DNA from: Prorocentrum cordatum | Lineage: Eukaryota; Sar; Dinophyceae; Prorocentrales; Prorocentraceae | Reading direction: 5' to 3' | NCBI GenBank assembly: GCA_963575745.1 | Contig: CAUYUJ010014180.1 | Coordinates: forward strand, 247,001 to 311,000 | Length of the DNA: 64,000 nt | In this document: positions 1-10,990 of the stretch, piece after piece | Position numbering within the stretch: the stretch's first letter is position 1 | Layout: the number at the start of each line of letters is the position of its first letter | The notes under the pieces: model-generated | Told to the model about the DNA's origin: nothing | The model's database searches: none | What the model saw: only the letters and a program-made list of their open reading frames with translations | Program-made: the position numbers and the translations under genes

Positions 1-1359
1 GTCTCATCCAGCTGGTGTGTCCCAGCAGGGTACATCCGGTCGGCTTCTTCAGATCCTTACTTGCCAAAGGATTGAAGACCGTTTCAGCGTCTATGGTAAG
101 GATGGCCTTAATGCTAGGACCACCTAACTCCAAAGTGTTCTTCAATTGGGTGGGCGCTAGTGGTCCCGCTTTAAGCTCATGTAGCGTAGCTACGGTAGGG
201 TACCAGCCCTCAAGATTGTGAGCGGCTGTCAGCGTTTCAGATGAGTAGCTGGTACGCACCTGCAAGCGATGTGACATGCAGTATGCATCGATCAGGTGTA
301 CTACTACCTTGCCATTGGGCGCGTGTCCGCGCAGCAAAAGAGTGGTCCATCAGATGCCATATCCCTTTTCTTCGTCATCTTCGCCCCCATTAAAGCGACG
401 ATAGCCCGAGTCACTGTGAAAGTCCACTTCCACTGTCGGAGCCATTCGAGTATATAGTATGTGTTTGGGATATTGCTGGAGCTTGCGCGTGGCAGCGCTA
501 AGAATTCGTACTTGGAGGTTTGCGGGTTCATGTGCACGTTGTAAGGGTACCACGTATACCACTCACCACATCTGAGTGATTAACTCATACGCCAAGGCGC
601 CACGTAAACGGATGAGCACGTGGGACACGGTTTTCGTTGCCTCCTCTTCCGCTACATCGCTCGTGACTTCTTGCTGTTGTATCGGGCGAAGCTGTTCGAT
701 GTATTCGTCCTGATATAGCTGGGCGTGGCCGTCCTCGGTCCTAGTGCACCGCACGGCGCAATTGGTGCAACAATGTTTGTTAACAGTTCGCACGCGCCGA
801 ACGTCATTTGACGTACTTGCCAGTAGTGTCCCCCATTCCTGCCATGTTTATGTCATCGACGCGCTTGGCTGTGAGGAGGTGTGGGTTTCTCTCAAATTCT
901 CCATCATACGACGTTGGCTTTACCCCGAATCCCCGCGTGATGGTTCTGAGCTTCGGTGGGAATGCCCTAGGGACGTCTTTGGTGCCTGTGCCTGGCTCAA
1001 GGCACTGTAGACAGCGCCTTGGCTCGTCATAGGACGAGACACCGGGCAATGCGCGTAGCACCAAGGCTGAAAGCGGTGGGAGAATAAAGCAAACAATGCG
1101 CTCTTCCTCTCTCACGATGGGCCAGACCTTTCAAGAAAGCCTTATCGATGTCCATGGATGCTATGATCCATTGTTTCTTGCGCGCGGCCGCGCTGGCGAG
1201 CAAGCTCTGGTTTGGTCGGCGAGCTGTGCCTGAGTAGCCTTCTACGTCGAATGCTTCGACATTCATAAAGCCACGAAGGACAAGGCGTAGTCGCATTGTT
1301 AGTTCCGTTTCGCTGTTGTCAGGTTTGACAAACGTCCACTTGTTCCACTTGTTGTACAC
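1..1359 (-). pseudogene. Ty1/copia reverse transcriptase-RNase H remnant (runs off left edge)
   Basis: Minus-strand reading gives successive pieces of a copia Pol in different frames: 1359-1027 (contains SMDIDKAFLKG, the palm motif-A region), 1115-804 (KRVDDINMAG, in the place of the YVDD motif), 793-563 (YIEQLRPIQ and ALAYELITQMW), 562-350 (DFHSDSGYRR, start of the RNase H domain) and a continuation to base 1 (TIDAETVFNPLASKD). The order matches the RVT_2 family followed by RNase H. At least three frameshifts separate the pieces, so it cannot encode a working enzyme. No gag, protease or integrase lies upstream, where a tandem array begins instead. The element continues beyond the left edge. 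Family call is firm, activity is excluded. Confidence 0.85.
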
Positions 1360-1559
1360 ATATCTAAAAAGGTCATGATATGAGTAGCATCGCTGATGTG
1401 TTACAGCTTGACAGATTTGTTACCACACCATAGTTTGAATTCGCTGTACAAAGCTTTGGATTAGTGTGCCGGATTGGTGTGCATTTCTGCCCTCGTCGAG
1501 AGGTCGTCTTCCTTGACAGCCGCAGCTCTTTTAGCTGAAGCTGAGAGATATACACGAGT

Positions 1560-2410
1560 TGTGGCTCCTTGGTCGCAGGCCCGAAAATGTCATCCAGGGC
1601 CAGGCCCAACTCACGAGGCCGCGAAAAGCACACCAATAAACTTCTCGGGGCCCTAGAATGTTTTTAGGAGTCCCCAGGCTCGACAGCGTCCTCCAGTGCT
1701 GGGCCCCGACCCCTGGGGCTGCGAAAAGCACCAACCTGCATTTCGGTGCCCGAAAATTGTGTCGGGTATCCCCGAGCCCGAAAATGTCCTCCAGGGCTGG
1801 GCCCCGACCTTCGGGGATGCGGACAGCACCAAACTTAACTGTTCGGGGCCCGATGTTTTGTCTGGAGGCCCCCAGACCCGAAACCGTCCTCCAGGACTGG
1901 GCCAAACCAACGAGGCTGCGAAAAACACCAGAATAAACTTTGCGGGGCCCGAACAAGTCGCGCAAGAGGTTCACCAGCCCGCAGGCGTCCTCCAGGGCTG
2001 GGCCCCGACCCCTGGGGCTTGTAAAAGCACCAACACACATGTTGCGGGACTCGAAAAGTGGTTTTGCGTTTCCCCAAGCCCAAACATGGCATCCAGGGCT
2101 AGGCCCCGGCCCTGGGGGATGCGAAAAGAAAAGAAAAACAAAAGAAACACAAAAGAAAAACAAAACCAAACAACAAAAAACGGTTCGGGGCCCAGGCATT
2201 TTTTTCTGGAGGCTTCCTCGCCCGAAAACGTCCTCCAGCGCTGCGCCCAACCAGCGGGGCTGCGAAAACCAACAACATAAACTGTTCGGGCCCCCAAACA
2301 AATGTTGGAGGTCCCAAGGCCCGAAACTGTCATCCAGGGCTGAACCCAGATCCCCAGGGCTGCGGAAAACACCAAAGTACAATTTGCGGGAGAAGAACTC
2401 TGTCTTGAGA
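1560..2410. repeat. Tandem array, ~98-100 bp unit, about 8 copies
   Basis: Units recur at ~1590, 1690, 1786, 1886, 1986, 2090, 2229 and 2329. Each starts with GTCCTCCAGGGCTGGGCC or a close variant, followed by a GGGGCTGCGAAAAGCACC-like segment and a GGGGCCCGA-like segment. The unit at 2090 carries an A-rich expansion (2125-2180) that lengthens it to about 140 bp. The array produces long spurious open frames on both strands, including one of 361 codons. No protein motif is present. Confidence 0.85.
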
Positions 2411-2690
2411 TCCCTGCGAAAGACCTTGGGGCGAACGCAGCATCCTCGCCAAGAGGCGAAGCAGGGGCGCAGATAAGCGCATGCCCGAACACATGCAAAC
2501 ACAAGACGAACACTGAGACTACAGCCGAACAGTACGAACACATGCCGAACCCGGTGAGTAGCCGCGATTCGTCGAACAACGGTCCGAACAAATGACTGCT
2601 TCGCCGAACCCAACAATCGCAGAGATTAGCCGAACAAGCGATGAACGAACACATGTGCCCAGCAAAACCGAGCAAGTGATTGGGACATGC
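2411..2690. other. No gene; degenerate CCGAACA-rich sequence
   Basis: The short motif CCGAACA or CGAACACATG recurs roughly ten times between 2485 and 2660. No open frame with a recognisable domain is present. Confidence 0.5.
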
Positions 2691-2762
2691 TGCGGGGCCG
2701 GGATGGAGCTGACGATGACGGCATGCGAACCCTTCCTCTCGGCGCTCCGGGGTCCCGTAAGG

Positions 2763-2951
2763 GTCTAGAAACAGCGCCCCCTCGGCGCGAACGAGAGGTC
2801 GTGGGCAGGGGCGCAACCATATCCACGGCCTCTCGGCGCCCCGGGGTCCCTTTCCCTAGGGCGGGCCCCTCTGGTCTAGTAACGGCGCCCTATCGGCGCG
2901 AACGAGAGGTCGTGGGCAGGGGCGCAACCATATCCACGGCCTCTCGGCGCA
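2763..2951. repeat. 111-bp direct repeat at the 3' side of the Helitron
   Basis: A segment beginning GTCTAG and containing GCGAACGAGAGGTCGTGGGC occurs at 2763-2840 and again 111 bp later at 2874-2951, with only a few differences. It overlaps the last part of the open helicase frame and may mark the degraded Helitron 3' end. I could not identify the expected CTRR terminus or its hairpin. Confidence 0.7.
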
Positions 2952-5249
2952 GGAGGCACCTCCATGGGCCACTCGAAATAAAGAGGCGTCGACGACGTTG
3001 CACGCGAAGACTCTCGCTGGCTGGGCGGTTGTGGCTTCGACGACGGCTCGTTCCCATGTGCGCGTGTTTTCCGCAAACAGCATGGTAGTTCCGAAGCTTC
3101 CGCCTCGCGACAAGGCGACGTAAAGTTGCCCGTGCGCGAACGCCGGGCTCGGGAGATAGATGCCCAGGCGCCCCTGCAAGGATTGCCCCTGCGACTTGTG
3201 CGTTGCGATCGCCCGGGCAGGCTTCACTGGGAACTGGCGGCGTCTCAGCGCAAAAGGCAACTCGCAGTCGCCGCAAGAATCGCAAGTGATCCGCGGCATC
3301 AGCTCAACATTGCCAGCGAAAGGGCCCGCGACGATGCGGCAGACGAGGAAATAAGAACGCCTCCGTTCGACGACGAGACGGGCGCCGTTACAGGGGCCTC
3401 GGCGCGGCGCAGAATTTCGCAGGAGGATGGCGAGAGAGCCATGGCGCAAGCGCAGCTCGTGAGGAGGTAAGCCAGCAGTCTGGATACCGCGCAAGAACTC
3501 CGGCGTGCAGGTGTCCCCGCGGTCGACTTCGGCGCAAGCGGCGTCGCGGCTGCGGGGCGCGAGTTCGGCGTCCGCGGGCAGTCTCTCGCGCGCGAGGCCA
3601 TCGAGGTAATCCGCAGCTTCGTTCGTCGGCGTGACAGCGGCGCGAGCGGCATAGCACTGGTGCCACTGAGCGGGGGCGGCCTGGTCGAATCCCTCGTAAA
3701 CCCAGTCCATCATGGCCGGCGGTGCCCAGTCGGGGGGCGCGAGAACGTCAAGAGGGGCGTCGACGCGGGGGGGCGGGGGGCCGTCGCAGTCGCCGCCTCC
3801 CACGCGTAAACAAAAGGCTGCGAACGCATAGTCGAGGTCCGCGCGCGCGCTGCGACGCAGGCGAAATTTTCGCACATGGGGCGAATCCCACCAAGGCAGG
3901 GCGGCCAAGGTGTGGCTGAACACAGCGTCTCGTCCGATGCACCGAAGCACGGGCGGGGCTTGTCGAAAGTCGCCGCCGAGCGCGACAGCCTTCCCCCCAA
4001 AAGGCCGTTGGTCGTGGAAGCGTTCCCGGAGGCAAGAGTCGACAGCTTCGAACATGGCACGGGATGCTGTGGAGGCTTCGTCCCAAATAATGACGGCTGC
4101 ATCTCGTATAAGCCGTGCTGCAGCATATTGAGGCTTCACGTTGGCCTTGTATCCTTCCAAGGGAATAGGAACAGGCAACCGGGAATGCGCCGTCCGACCG
4201 CCAGGGAGTAGCAAAGCGGCGACGCCGGACATCGCGACTGCAAGTGCGACACGGCCGGTCATGCGTACGTAGTGGAGGATTTGCTTGTACACATGCGTCT
4301 CGCCCCTTCCTGCAGGGCCGTCGATGTAGGTCACGTCCGCAGCAGCGTCGCCCTTGCAGCCGTCGACGCGATCACGCGCGAAGTCGAAGATGGCCTGTTG
4401 ATCGTCGTTCAGAGAAAGGCTGTCGAACGCATCCATTTCTTTGCAGATCTCTTCTGGTGAACGCAGCTCTCTGGCATACTCTTGGGCGGCGCGCTCCGCA
4501 GGCGGAAATGCAGCATTGGGCGACGGCGGTGGCACGGCGAAATCCGACATGAAGCACCCGCGCATGGCCAAGTGTTCGCCCACGGCTCGGTAGGCGGTCG
4601 AGGAATCCGTCGTCTGATGGCGTTCACTTAGGAGCAGGAGGAAGGACGTCCAAAAAGCAGCTTTATCGTTGATGCCCATCCACACCAGGAATTGCGCAAA
4701 CATCTCGCAGATGCGTGAGAGGCTTCGAACGATGCGGCATGCCTCTGTCAATGCGTTGAGAGCTTCGGCGTCGTCTGCAAGAAGCCCAAGCAGTCGCGCG
4801 TGGCCCTGGAAGGACGGCGGCGCGCGGTCGTCGGTGGATCGAGCCAGGTGTTCCCACGAGGTTGCTTCGCTGCCTGAGACGCTCCGCAAGAGCAGCCGCA
4901 AATAGTACTGCTCGCCTGCTTGGGGCTTCACATCCGCGAGCCAACTGTTGCTGGCATGACCTGTGTGAACTGTGGTTTGCACTGGGTGGCGTGTGCGCCG
5001 ATGCACACGGCTCAGCAGGTCGTGCAGAGCCTCAGGACATCGAATTGCATGGCGCACGCGGAACGTGCTCCGGACACCTCGTTCCGGAGCACGTGCCGCG
5101 TGTGCAACAGGCGCGACGACATGGCGGGTGCGTGCCAATGGTGCGGCGGACATGGCGGAAGCCACAATGGATATGACATGCGGCCGATGACAGCGTCCCC
5201 TCTCGCTCGACGTCTGCGTCTGACCCACTGCGTGCGTTTCGAGTCCCAC
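2856..5249 (-). pseudogene. Pif1-type helicase domain of a Helitron, Walker A lysine lost
   Basis: A 797-codon open frame carries the Helitron/Pif1 SF1B helicase block. Residue numbers are from the codon at 5249. GEQYYLRLLLRSVSG is the typical pre-helicase segment. Walker A reads GPAGRGET around residue 317, with Glu where the invariant Lys of GKT should be. Walker B is IWDEAS (D390-E391) and motif III is GGDFRQ (425-430). Motifs V and VI are ATHKSQGQSL and LYVALSRG. In Helitrons this domain unwinds DNA during rolling-circle transposition. The K-to-E change (codon GAG at 4301-4299) should abolish ATP hydrolysis. The frame follows the Rep remnant on the same strand, as in an intact Helitron. 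The first ~100 codons look like read-through of degraded linker. The last ~40 codons overlap the 111-bp repeat. Confidence 0.85.
5063..5094. repeat. Perfect 12-bp palindrome inside the Helitron remnant
   Basis: ACGTGCTCCGGA (5063-5074) and its exact reverse complement (5083-5094) are separated by an 8-base loop. It sits in the decayed linker between Rep and helicase. A related hairpin with the same ACGTGCTCC core lies at 7605-7640. Confidence 0.8.
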
Positions 5250-6420
5250 CTGAAGTGCCGCGACAGCTGAGGGTATCTCGTGGCGAGGATGAGGTTGCGG
5301 TCTGGCAGATCAGGATTTGAGGAGGTTTCGGCGCTGACCGCAAGCCATATTTCGAGTTTTGTCCTTCTTGCCAAGGCGGCGCTCGCGGCTGCCATCTCTC
5401 GCCCGCTGCGGAACTGCACGCCCTGTTCCAGAGGAAGATGCACAGGCAACCGCTCGACTTGGTGGCTGCGGCCGTGCATAGGGAAGCCCATGAGGCGCCA
5501 GGAAACTTCGGGGGTTCCCACGTACCTGCAATCGAAGAACATGGACCTCGTTGCGCGCATGCTCCAAGCAGGCTCGATCAGGTCCTCTATAAGTGTATTT
5601 ACAGAGGTACTTGATTGGGCGCAGCGAGGTGCAGACTTCCACGTTTATGTGGCAATCCATGAGTTCCAACAGGTAGGCGTTGTAGGGGACCTATCTAATA
5701 TCCCATTCTTGACTGTGTGGAATGGATGCGTTTCTCTGCGTCGGTACTCCGGGTATCCATTCACGTTCACGTTGGTCACGGGCCGGAATCGTTTCGGGTA
5801 TCGTTTCGTGCAGAGGCCGTCCTTCATACAAGGACACAGAGGGTTGAAGGCTCCGCAGTTTCCGTGTACCGTGTGGCGCTCCACGAGCTCGTACAGCTTA
5901 GGATGCAGCGTTGGGTCCGGAATCTCGGCAGACACGACTTGATCAACATCGGCCGACGTACGAGGCTTGTCAGCCTCTGCGAGGATCACCAGGATGTGCG
6001 CGTGGCAGCCCGCGCTTTTGGAATTCGACGACCCATGTGAACGCAACCGTTTTTCCTAGCACATGCTTCACGGTTAGCTCACGCAGTAGCCGCTTCATCT
6101 TGCAATGGAAAACACGGGCAACCAGATCTGGTCTGTTGGCAGCTGTTTCGCTTGGGCGCAGGTTGGTTTTAATATCCTTCCAATGTGGGTTTGCCGTTGC
6201 CGCGATGAAGAGATCTGGCCGCCCTTTCGCTGCGACGAGGGCCATGGCGTCGAGGTAAAGTTGGTGCAGCGCTCGTGGCGAACCTCCGAATGAGGCTGGC
6301 AGGACCACGGGCGTGCCAACGAGTGGGCGCGGAACGGCGTTCTGCGACCAGCCGTCAGTGGGGAGCGGTGGGACGGCGGCTGGAAGTGGCACGGCATCGT
6401 GTTCGTGGCTCAGGCGCCTC
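5150..6420 (-). pseudogene. Helitron Rep (HUH endonuclease) remnant, frameshifted
   Basis: The Helitron_like_N block is spread over three or four frames. Frame 6521-5970 has LPASFGGSPRALHQLYLDAM, RPDLFIAATANPHWKDI and VVEFQKRGLPRAH. Frame 6046-5645 has CHAHILVILAEADKP, HGNCGAFNPLCPCM and YPKRF. Frame 5669-5310 has INVEVCTSLRPIKYLCKYTYRG, the paired-Tyr region. Frame 5560-5012 has GTPEVSWRLMGFPMHG and VERLPVHLP. Rep nicks and joins DNA in rolling-circle transposition. A single-base loss near 6021 falls in the HUH motif itself: one frame ends GLPRAH and the next resumes with HAHILVIL. Together with the helicase at 2856-5249 this is one decayed Helitron transcribed leftward. Confidence 0.85.
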
Positions 6421-6960
6421 GGGTCATCCTGGGGAGGATGCGGAGGTTTCAACCTTGAACGGCCCGCCCCGGGCGCCCCCCCTTGACCGCTTCCCGCGGC
6501 CGGGGGGGCGCCTCGGGTCACCCTGGGGAGAATGCGGAGATTTCAACCTTGAACGGCCCGCTCCAATCGCCCCCCCTTGACCGCTTCCCGCGGCCGGGGG
6601 GGGGCGCCTCGGGTCACTCTGGCCGCCCTGGGCGCGCCCCCTTGACCGCTTCCCGCGGCCGGGGGGGCGTGTCAACCTTGAAGCCCGCCCCGGTCGACCC
6701 CCCTTGACCGCTTCCCGCGGCCAGGGGGGCGCCTCGGGTCATCCTGGGGAGGATGCGGAGGTTTCAACCTCTGCCCGCCCGGGCGCCCCCCCTTGACCGC
6801 TTCCCGCGGCCGGGGGGGGGCGCTTCGGGTCACCCTGAAGAAGATGCGGAAATTTCAACCTTGAACGGCGCGCATCGGGCGCCCTCCCTTGACCGCTTCC
6901 CGCGGCTGTGGGGGCGCCTCGGGTTACCCTGGGGGAGTGCGGAAGTTTCAACCATGAGCG
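6420..6960. repeat. GC-rich tandem array, long (~90-96 bp) and short (~61-65 bp) units
   Basis: TTGACCGCTTCCCGCGGC occurs at 6483, 6577, 6642, 6703, 6793 and 6889, giving spacings of 94, 65, 61, 90 and 96 bases. The short units lack the TGCGGAGATTTCAACCTTGA segment. The array abuts the 5' side of the Helitron Rep remnant and contributes spurious N-terminal codons to it. Confidence 0.85.
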
Positions 6961-7440
6961 GTACGCCCCTGGCGGCAATATTGGCCTCGAGAAACCCGCT
7001 TCGGCTTGGGGCTCACGGAAGCACAATAAGTGGGGTCGGAAATCGGGGAGAGTGTCACGCTGCCGCCGTCGGCGCCGCCGTCGCGGCCGCCGTCGCCGGT
7101 GTCGTCGTCCTATGCCAAGTTGCGCCGGACCCTCGAGGATGGAGGAGCGTCTGGGGGCTTTGTGGGAATGGGACGGATTGTGCCTCTTCCAATTCACGTG
7201 GGAGGTTTCGAGGAGCCCCCTTGGATTCTTTGGGTGGCCTCGTCATCGTCGCCGTCGCCGCGGTCTTTGGGTGGCCTCGTCATCGTCGCCGTCGCCGCGG
7301 TCGCTGTCGTCGTTGTCGTCATCGGGTTGTTTTGGAGAGTGCGTTTTCGGGGTCTTCAGGGTTTGTTGGGTACCTGTTGGACTTTCTTGGCATGCGTATC
7401 GGGCGCATCTTGAAATAGTTTTGAGGCCTCTCGGGCCTCT
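6961..7440. other. No gene; CGTCGC-rich stretch with a 37-bp duplication
   Basis: CGTCGC/GCCGTCG runs occur at 7060-7110 and 7240-7320. The phrase TGGGTGGCCTCGTCATCGTC is repeated at ~7230 and ~7267. Nothing else recognised. Confidence 0.5.
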
Positions 7441-7880
7441 TGGGGGGAGGAAGGAGACGGGAGCAGGGGGGAGCAGGAGCAGGAGCAGCAAGAGGACGGC
7501 GAGGTGACGAAGGAGGAGGAGGAGGTGGAGGAGGAGGGGGAAGAAGAGAAGGAGGCACAAAGGAGGAGGAGAAGGTCGAGGTGGGGGAGCAGGAAACATC
7601 ATATTGACGTGCTCCAGAACGGTCCGTCCGGAGCACGTCAGAACATGGCATCACAGCAAGCGTGCGCGGAGGGCATGATCTACCTCCTCCTCCTCCTCCT
7701 CCTCCTCCTCCTCCTCCTCCTTACTCCTCCCTGCTCCCTCCCTCTTCCTCCCTCCCACTCTTTCCTCCTCGCTCCGACCTCCTGCCTCTTCCTCTTTCCT
7801 AACTGCTCCTTTTCCGGCGCCCCCCTCTTTCTCCTCTTCCTCCATTGTTTCCTCCTCGTCCTCGTCCTCCTCCGCGGGCA
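7440..7880. repeat. Purine (GGA)n tract followed by pyrimidine (CTC)n tract
   Basis: A GA-rich stretch at 7440-7585 and a CTC-rich stretch at 7682-7870 are nearly reverse complementary in composition and could pair. The palindrome at 7605-7640 lies between them. Open frames here translate to Glu/Leu runs and are not genes. Confidence 0.75.
7605..7640. repeat. 11-bp palindrome sharing its core with 5063-5094
   Basis: TGACGTGCTCC (7605-7615) and the exact complement GGAGCACGTCA (7630-7640) flank a 14-base loop. The core ACGTGCTCC/GGAGCACGT is the same as in the hairpin at 5063-5094. Confidence 0.75.
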
Positions 7881-7904
7881 GCCGCAAGCACGCGGGGGCC
7901 TGCT

Positions 7905-8600
7905 CTCCCTCGCCGAGCTGGGGCCGCTCCTGGAGCCGTCTTGGGGCTCTCGTGGGCTGGCCTGGGACTTGTAGGAGGCCTCGGGGGAAGGGTCTTGGAG
8001 CTCTGTCCGAAGGCCTTCAAGAGGTCTGGGGCCTTCGCTGCGGCCTCCGATGGGGGGACCTCGAAACGCTGTAGAAACACAGGGAAAATGAGATCTGGCA
8101 GCCGCTCCCGGAGCCGTCTCGGGGTCTTTGGCTGGCCTGGGACCTGCAAGATGCCTCCGGGGAATGGTCCTGGAGTGGTCTCCAAAGGTCATCAAGAGGT
8201 CTGTGGCCGTCTCTGCGGCCTCCGAGGCACAGGACGCCAAAATGGTGTAAAAACACAAGGAAAATGTAAGCTGGGAGCTGCTCTCGGAGCCGTCTTGGGG
8301 CGCTCATTGGCTGGCTCGGGACCTGTAGGGGGCGTCTTGAAGAGGTAGGAGGCCGTCGCTGCGGCCTCCGAGGCCCGGGACGCCGAAACAATTTAAACAT
8401 ACAAGGAAAATGAGAGCTGGCAGCCGCCTCTGGAGCCGTCTTGGGGCTTTCTTCGGCTGGCCTGGGAGCTGCATGGGGCCTCTGCTGAAGGATCTTAGAA
8501 TTGTCTCCGAAGGTCTTGAAGAGGTCTGGGGCCGTCGCTGCGGTCCCCGAGGCCTGGGACGCCGAAACCTTGTAAAAAACAGGAAAAACGGACCTCGATC
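7905..8600. repeat. Tandem array, ~175-bp unit, about 4 copies
   Basis: GGAGCCGTCTTGGGG or a one-base variant recurs at about 7935, 8108, 8286 and 8431. Each copy is followed by GGCTGGCCTGGGACCTG and later by GCGGCCTCCGAGG. The last unit is ~145 bp, the others ~175. No coding signal. Confidence 0.8.
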
Positions 8601-8652
8601 CCCCCATGGAGGGTTGCGGCGCCGGCCAGAGAGGCCCCCGGCCCTGTGGCCT

Positions 8653-8655
<3 letters not shown>

Positions 8656-8688
<33 letters not shown>

Positions 8689-8925
8689 CATACATATACG
8701 CATACATACATACATACATACATGCATACATACATACATGCATGCATGCATACATACATACATACATACATACATACATACATACATACATACATGCATG
8801 CATGCATGCATACATACATACATACATACATACATACATACACACATACATACATACATACATACATGCATACATATATATATATATACACATATATATG
8901 TATATACGTATATAAGCAAAACATT
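8656..8925. repeat. (TA)n then (CATA)n microsatellite
   Basis: An alternating TA run (8656-8682) passes into CATA repeats with CATG interruptions and ends in TA/CATA mixtures. Translations into IHTYIH or MYVCMYV strings are artefacts. Confidence 0.95.
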
Positions 8926-8997
8926 AGGAGAGGGAGAGAGAGAGAGAGGGAGAGAACGAATGAGACAACACTGAATAAACGTAAACTGTCGGAGTTT

Positions 8998-9068
8998 CGC
9001 GTGGATTTCCTGGTCGGCGCCAAAGGCGCCGCCAGGAGGGCCTGGCGCCGATTCGAGAAATCCACGCG
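8998..9068. repeat. Inverted repeat with 12-bp arms and an inner GGCGCC hairpin
   Basis: CGCGTGGATTTC (8998-9009) pairs exactly with 9057-9068. The interior contains a second, nearly perfect hairpin built on TCGGCGCC / GGCGCCGCC. The whole 71 bases could form a cruciform with an inner arm. Confidence 0.75.
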
Positions 9069-9399
9069 GACCCTCGAAAGCTTACATGTATGCTTTTTTC
9101 TCCTTCGAGGGGACAGAGGGGGAGGGAGAGAGAGGGAGGCGCCACGCGCGCCGCGCGCGCTCGTTCCGCAGCCTCGCGCGCGTGGGGGCAGGGCCCGCGC
9201 GGGGGGCCGAAAATCTCCTTAGGAGGACCTGGCCAGTGCAGTGCCGACGACGTAGTACCTCTGCTCGGGGGGCGCCATCTGACCACGGGCAGGCCCGAAG
9301 TCTAGGCCCCATAACCCGCGACGCGCGAAGCGCGATAATCGTTGCGACCCCGCGGGTGACCAAGAAAAAAGGACACGACGCCCGATAGCAATTGTTGCC

Positions 9400-9990
9400 T
9401 AGAGCGTGTTTTTTTTACTTTCGGCGGGCGTTCTGGGGGGGGGCGGGGGGGGGTATAACGTAACGCCCCCCCCGCCGCCCCGCGTGTGGTTCCAGCACCA
9501 CAGGAGCTCGTTTTTGCCAATTTCCGGGATAGCGGCCGTCATCGGCCCCGCCCCCCCCCCCACCAGAAGACGTCACGTTCCGCGCCGGCGGCGTCCAGGA
9601 ATCCTAGAGATGACCAGGGCTAACTCGGAGCAGCATATAGGCGGCGATTTGCCCCACAGCCCCTGTGTACACCACAATGCTCGCGTGCACCACACCGCGC
9701 GTGTACACCACACCGCCTGCGTACACCGCAACAGCCGTGTGCAACGCAGCGCACGTGTACACCACAGTGCTTGCGTGCATCACAGCGCCGGTGTACACCA
9801 CAGCGAATGTGCGAATGTGTACACCGCAGCAACCATGTGCGACACAGCGCCTGTGTAAACCACAACGCTTGCGTGCCCGCAGCGCCTGTGCACACCAAAG
9901 CGCTTGTCTACACCACAACATCCGCGTGCAACGCAGCGCTGATGTACACCACGCCGCCTGCGTGCACAGGACAAGTAGACGGAACATACT
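9400..9990 (+). repeat. 18-bp minisatellite repeat element, left copy
   Basis: The minisatellite (9661-9975) is built from ~17 degenerate 18-bp units of the form GTGTACACCACAGCGCCT. It is preceded by G/C runs around TATAACGTAACGCCCC (9450-9475) and by GGCCGTCATCGGCCCCGC and GTCACGTTCCGCGCC (9535-9590). The same parts in reverse order and complement lie at 14205-14895. Open frames such as VYTTACVHH come from the 18-bp periodicity. Confidence 0.85.
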
Positions 9991-10099
9991 GGTGAGGATC
10001 AGCTGCGGGCAGCTGAACACCACGCCAGGGAACTGCTGATAATACCCGCCGATCCGGCGTGTGAGTTTAAGAAGTCTAAGCTGAAGCTTTGCTTCAGCA

Positions 10100-10990
10100 T
10101 GGGCTTTAGCTCTTCTTGGGAGGGGGGGAGGGGGGAGGGACGTAATTAACTGACGAATTCAATGTTCGCCCCCCCCCCCCCCCTTGCCAACCCCCAGGAG
10201 AAAGGGGGGGGGGACAGGAGAGAGGGGGGGGTAGAGGGGGGGGAGTCAAGCTAGGTGCGCTCGCGTCAACATCTGACATCCTACCCCTCCCTCCCATCCA
10301 TTCCCATTGAGTTACTTCATTGTCCTCTCACCGAATCGGGCTTCGCATCTGACCCTGTTACCTAAGAGGGAAAGGTGGAGGACGACGGCGCGATGAAAAC
10401 GAAGACGACGACGACGACGAAGACGACGACGACGACGACAACCACGACGACGACGACGACGACGGCGGCGACGACGACGACGACGACGATGAGGACGACC
10501 GGCGACGAAGACGGGACGCCGCCCAAAGGGGGGGGGGGGCTTTCTGCGGCCCCAAAAATCAACGAATCGACACCGGATGTGTAATCACCTCCAATGTTTT
10601 TGCCGGGGATCATTTTCTAGATTTGGGGCTTCTTAAAAAGAATCGAAAACGTCGGCGCTGCAGCGGGAGCACGTTTTGGAACAACGAGAGGCGCAGAAAT
10701 TGGGCCAGCGCTGCAGCGGGAGCACGATTCGGAACGAGCGGGAGCGCGGAAATGAGGCCAGCGCTGCAGCGGGAACACGATTCGGAAGGAGCGGGAGCCC
10801 GAAAATTAGGCCAGCGCCTCAGCGAGAGCAGCATTTTAGAAAAAAACACAAGCGAAAACCCAACTCCGGGGAATCCTGTGTGTAAAAAACAGTACGCGGG
10901 GGGGTGCCGAATATCTTCCGGACGCCATCAGGGGAAGTGGGAGAGTAGTATTCATATTGTGTAATTGTGGACAGGAGAGAGGGGGGGGGG
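10100..10990 (+). repeat. Dispersed composite repeat, copy 1
   Basis: Part A (10106-10300) has G runs followed by GGTGCGCTCGCGTCAACATC and CTGACATCCTACCCCTCCC. The centre is a (GAC)n tract (10382-10500). Part B (10655-10990) has four ~53-bp units beginning GCGCTGCAGCGGGAGCACG, then CCCAACTCCGGGGAATCC and TGTGTAAAAAACAGTACGCG. The same A-centre-B arrangement lies in reverse complement at 56135-57240. Confidence 0.85.

Noticed and set aside
9640-9975. CRISPR-like regular array
   Set aside because: The 18-bp units are contiguous and degenerate, with no spacers. The context is eukaryotic.
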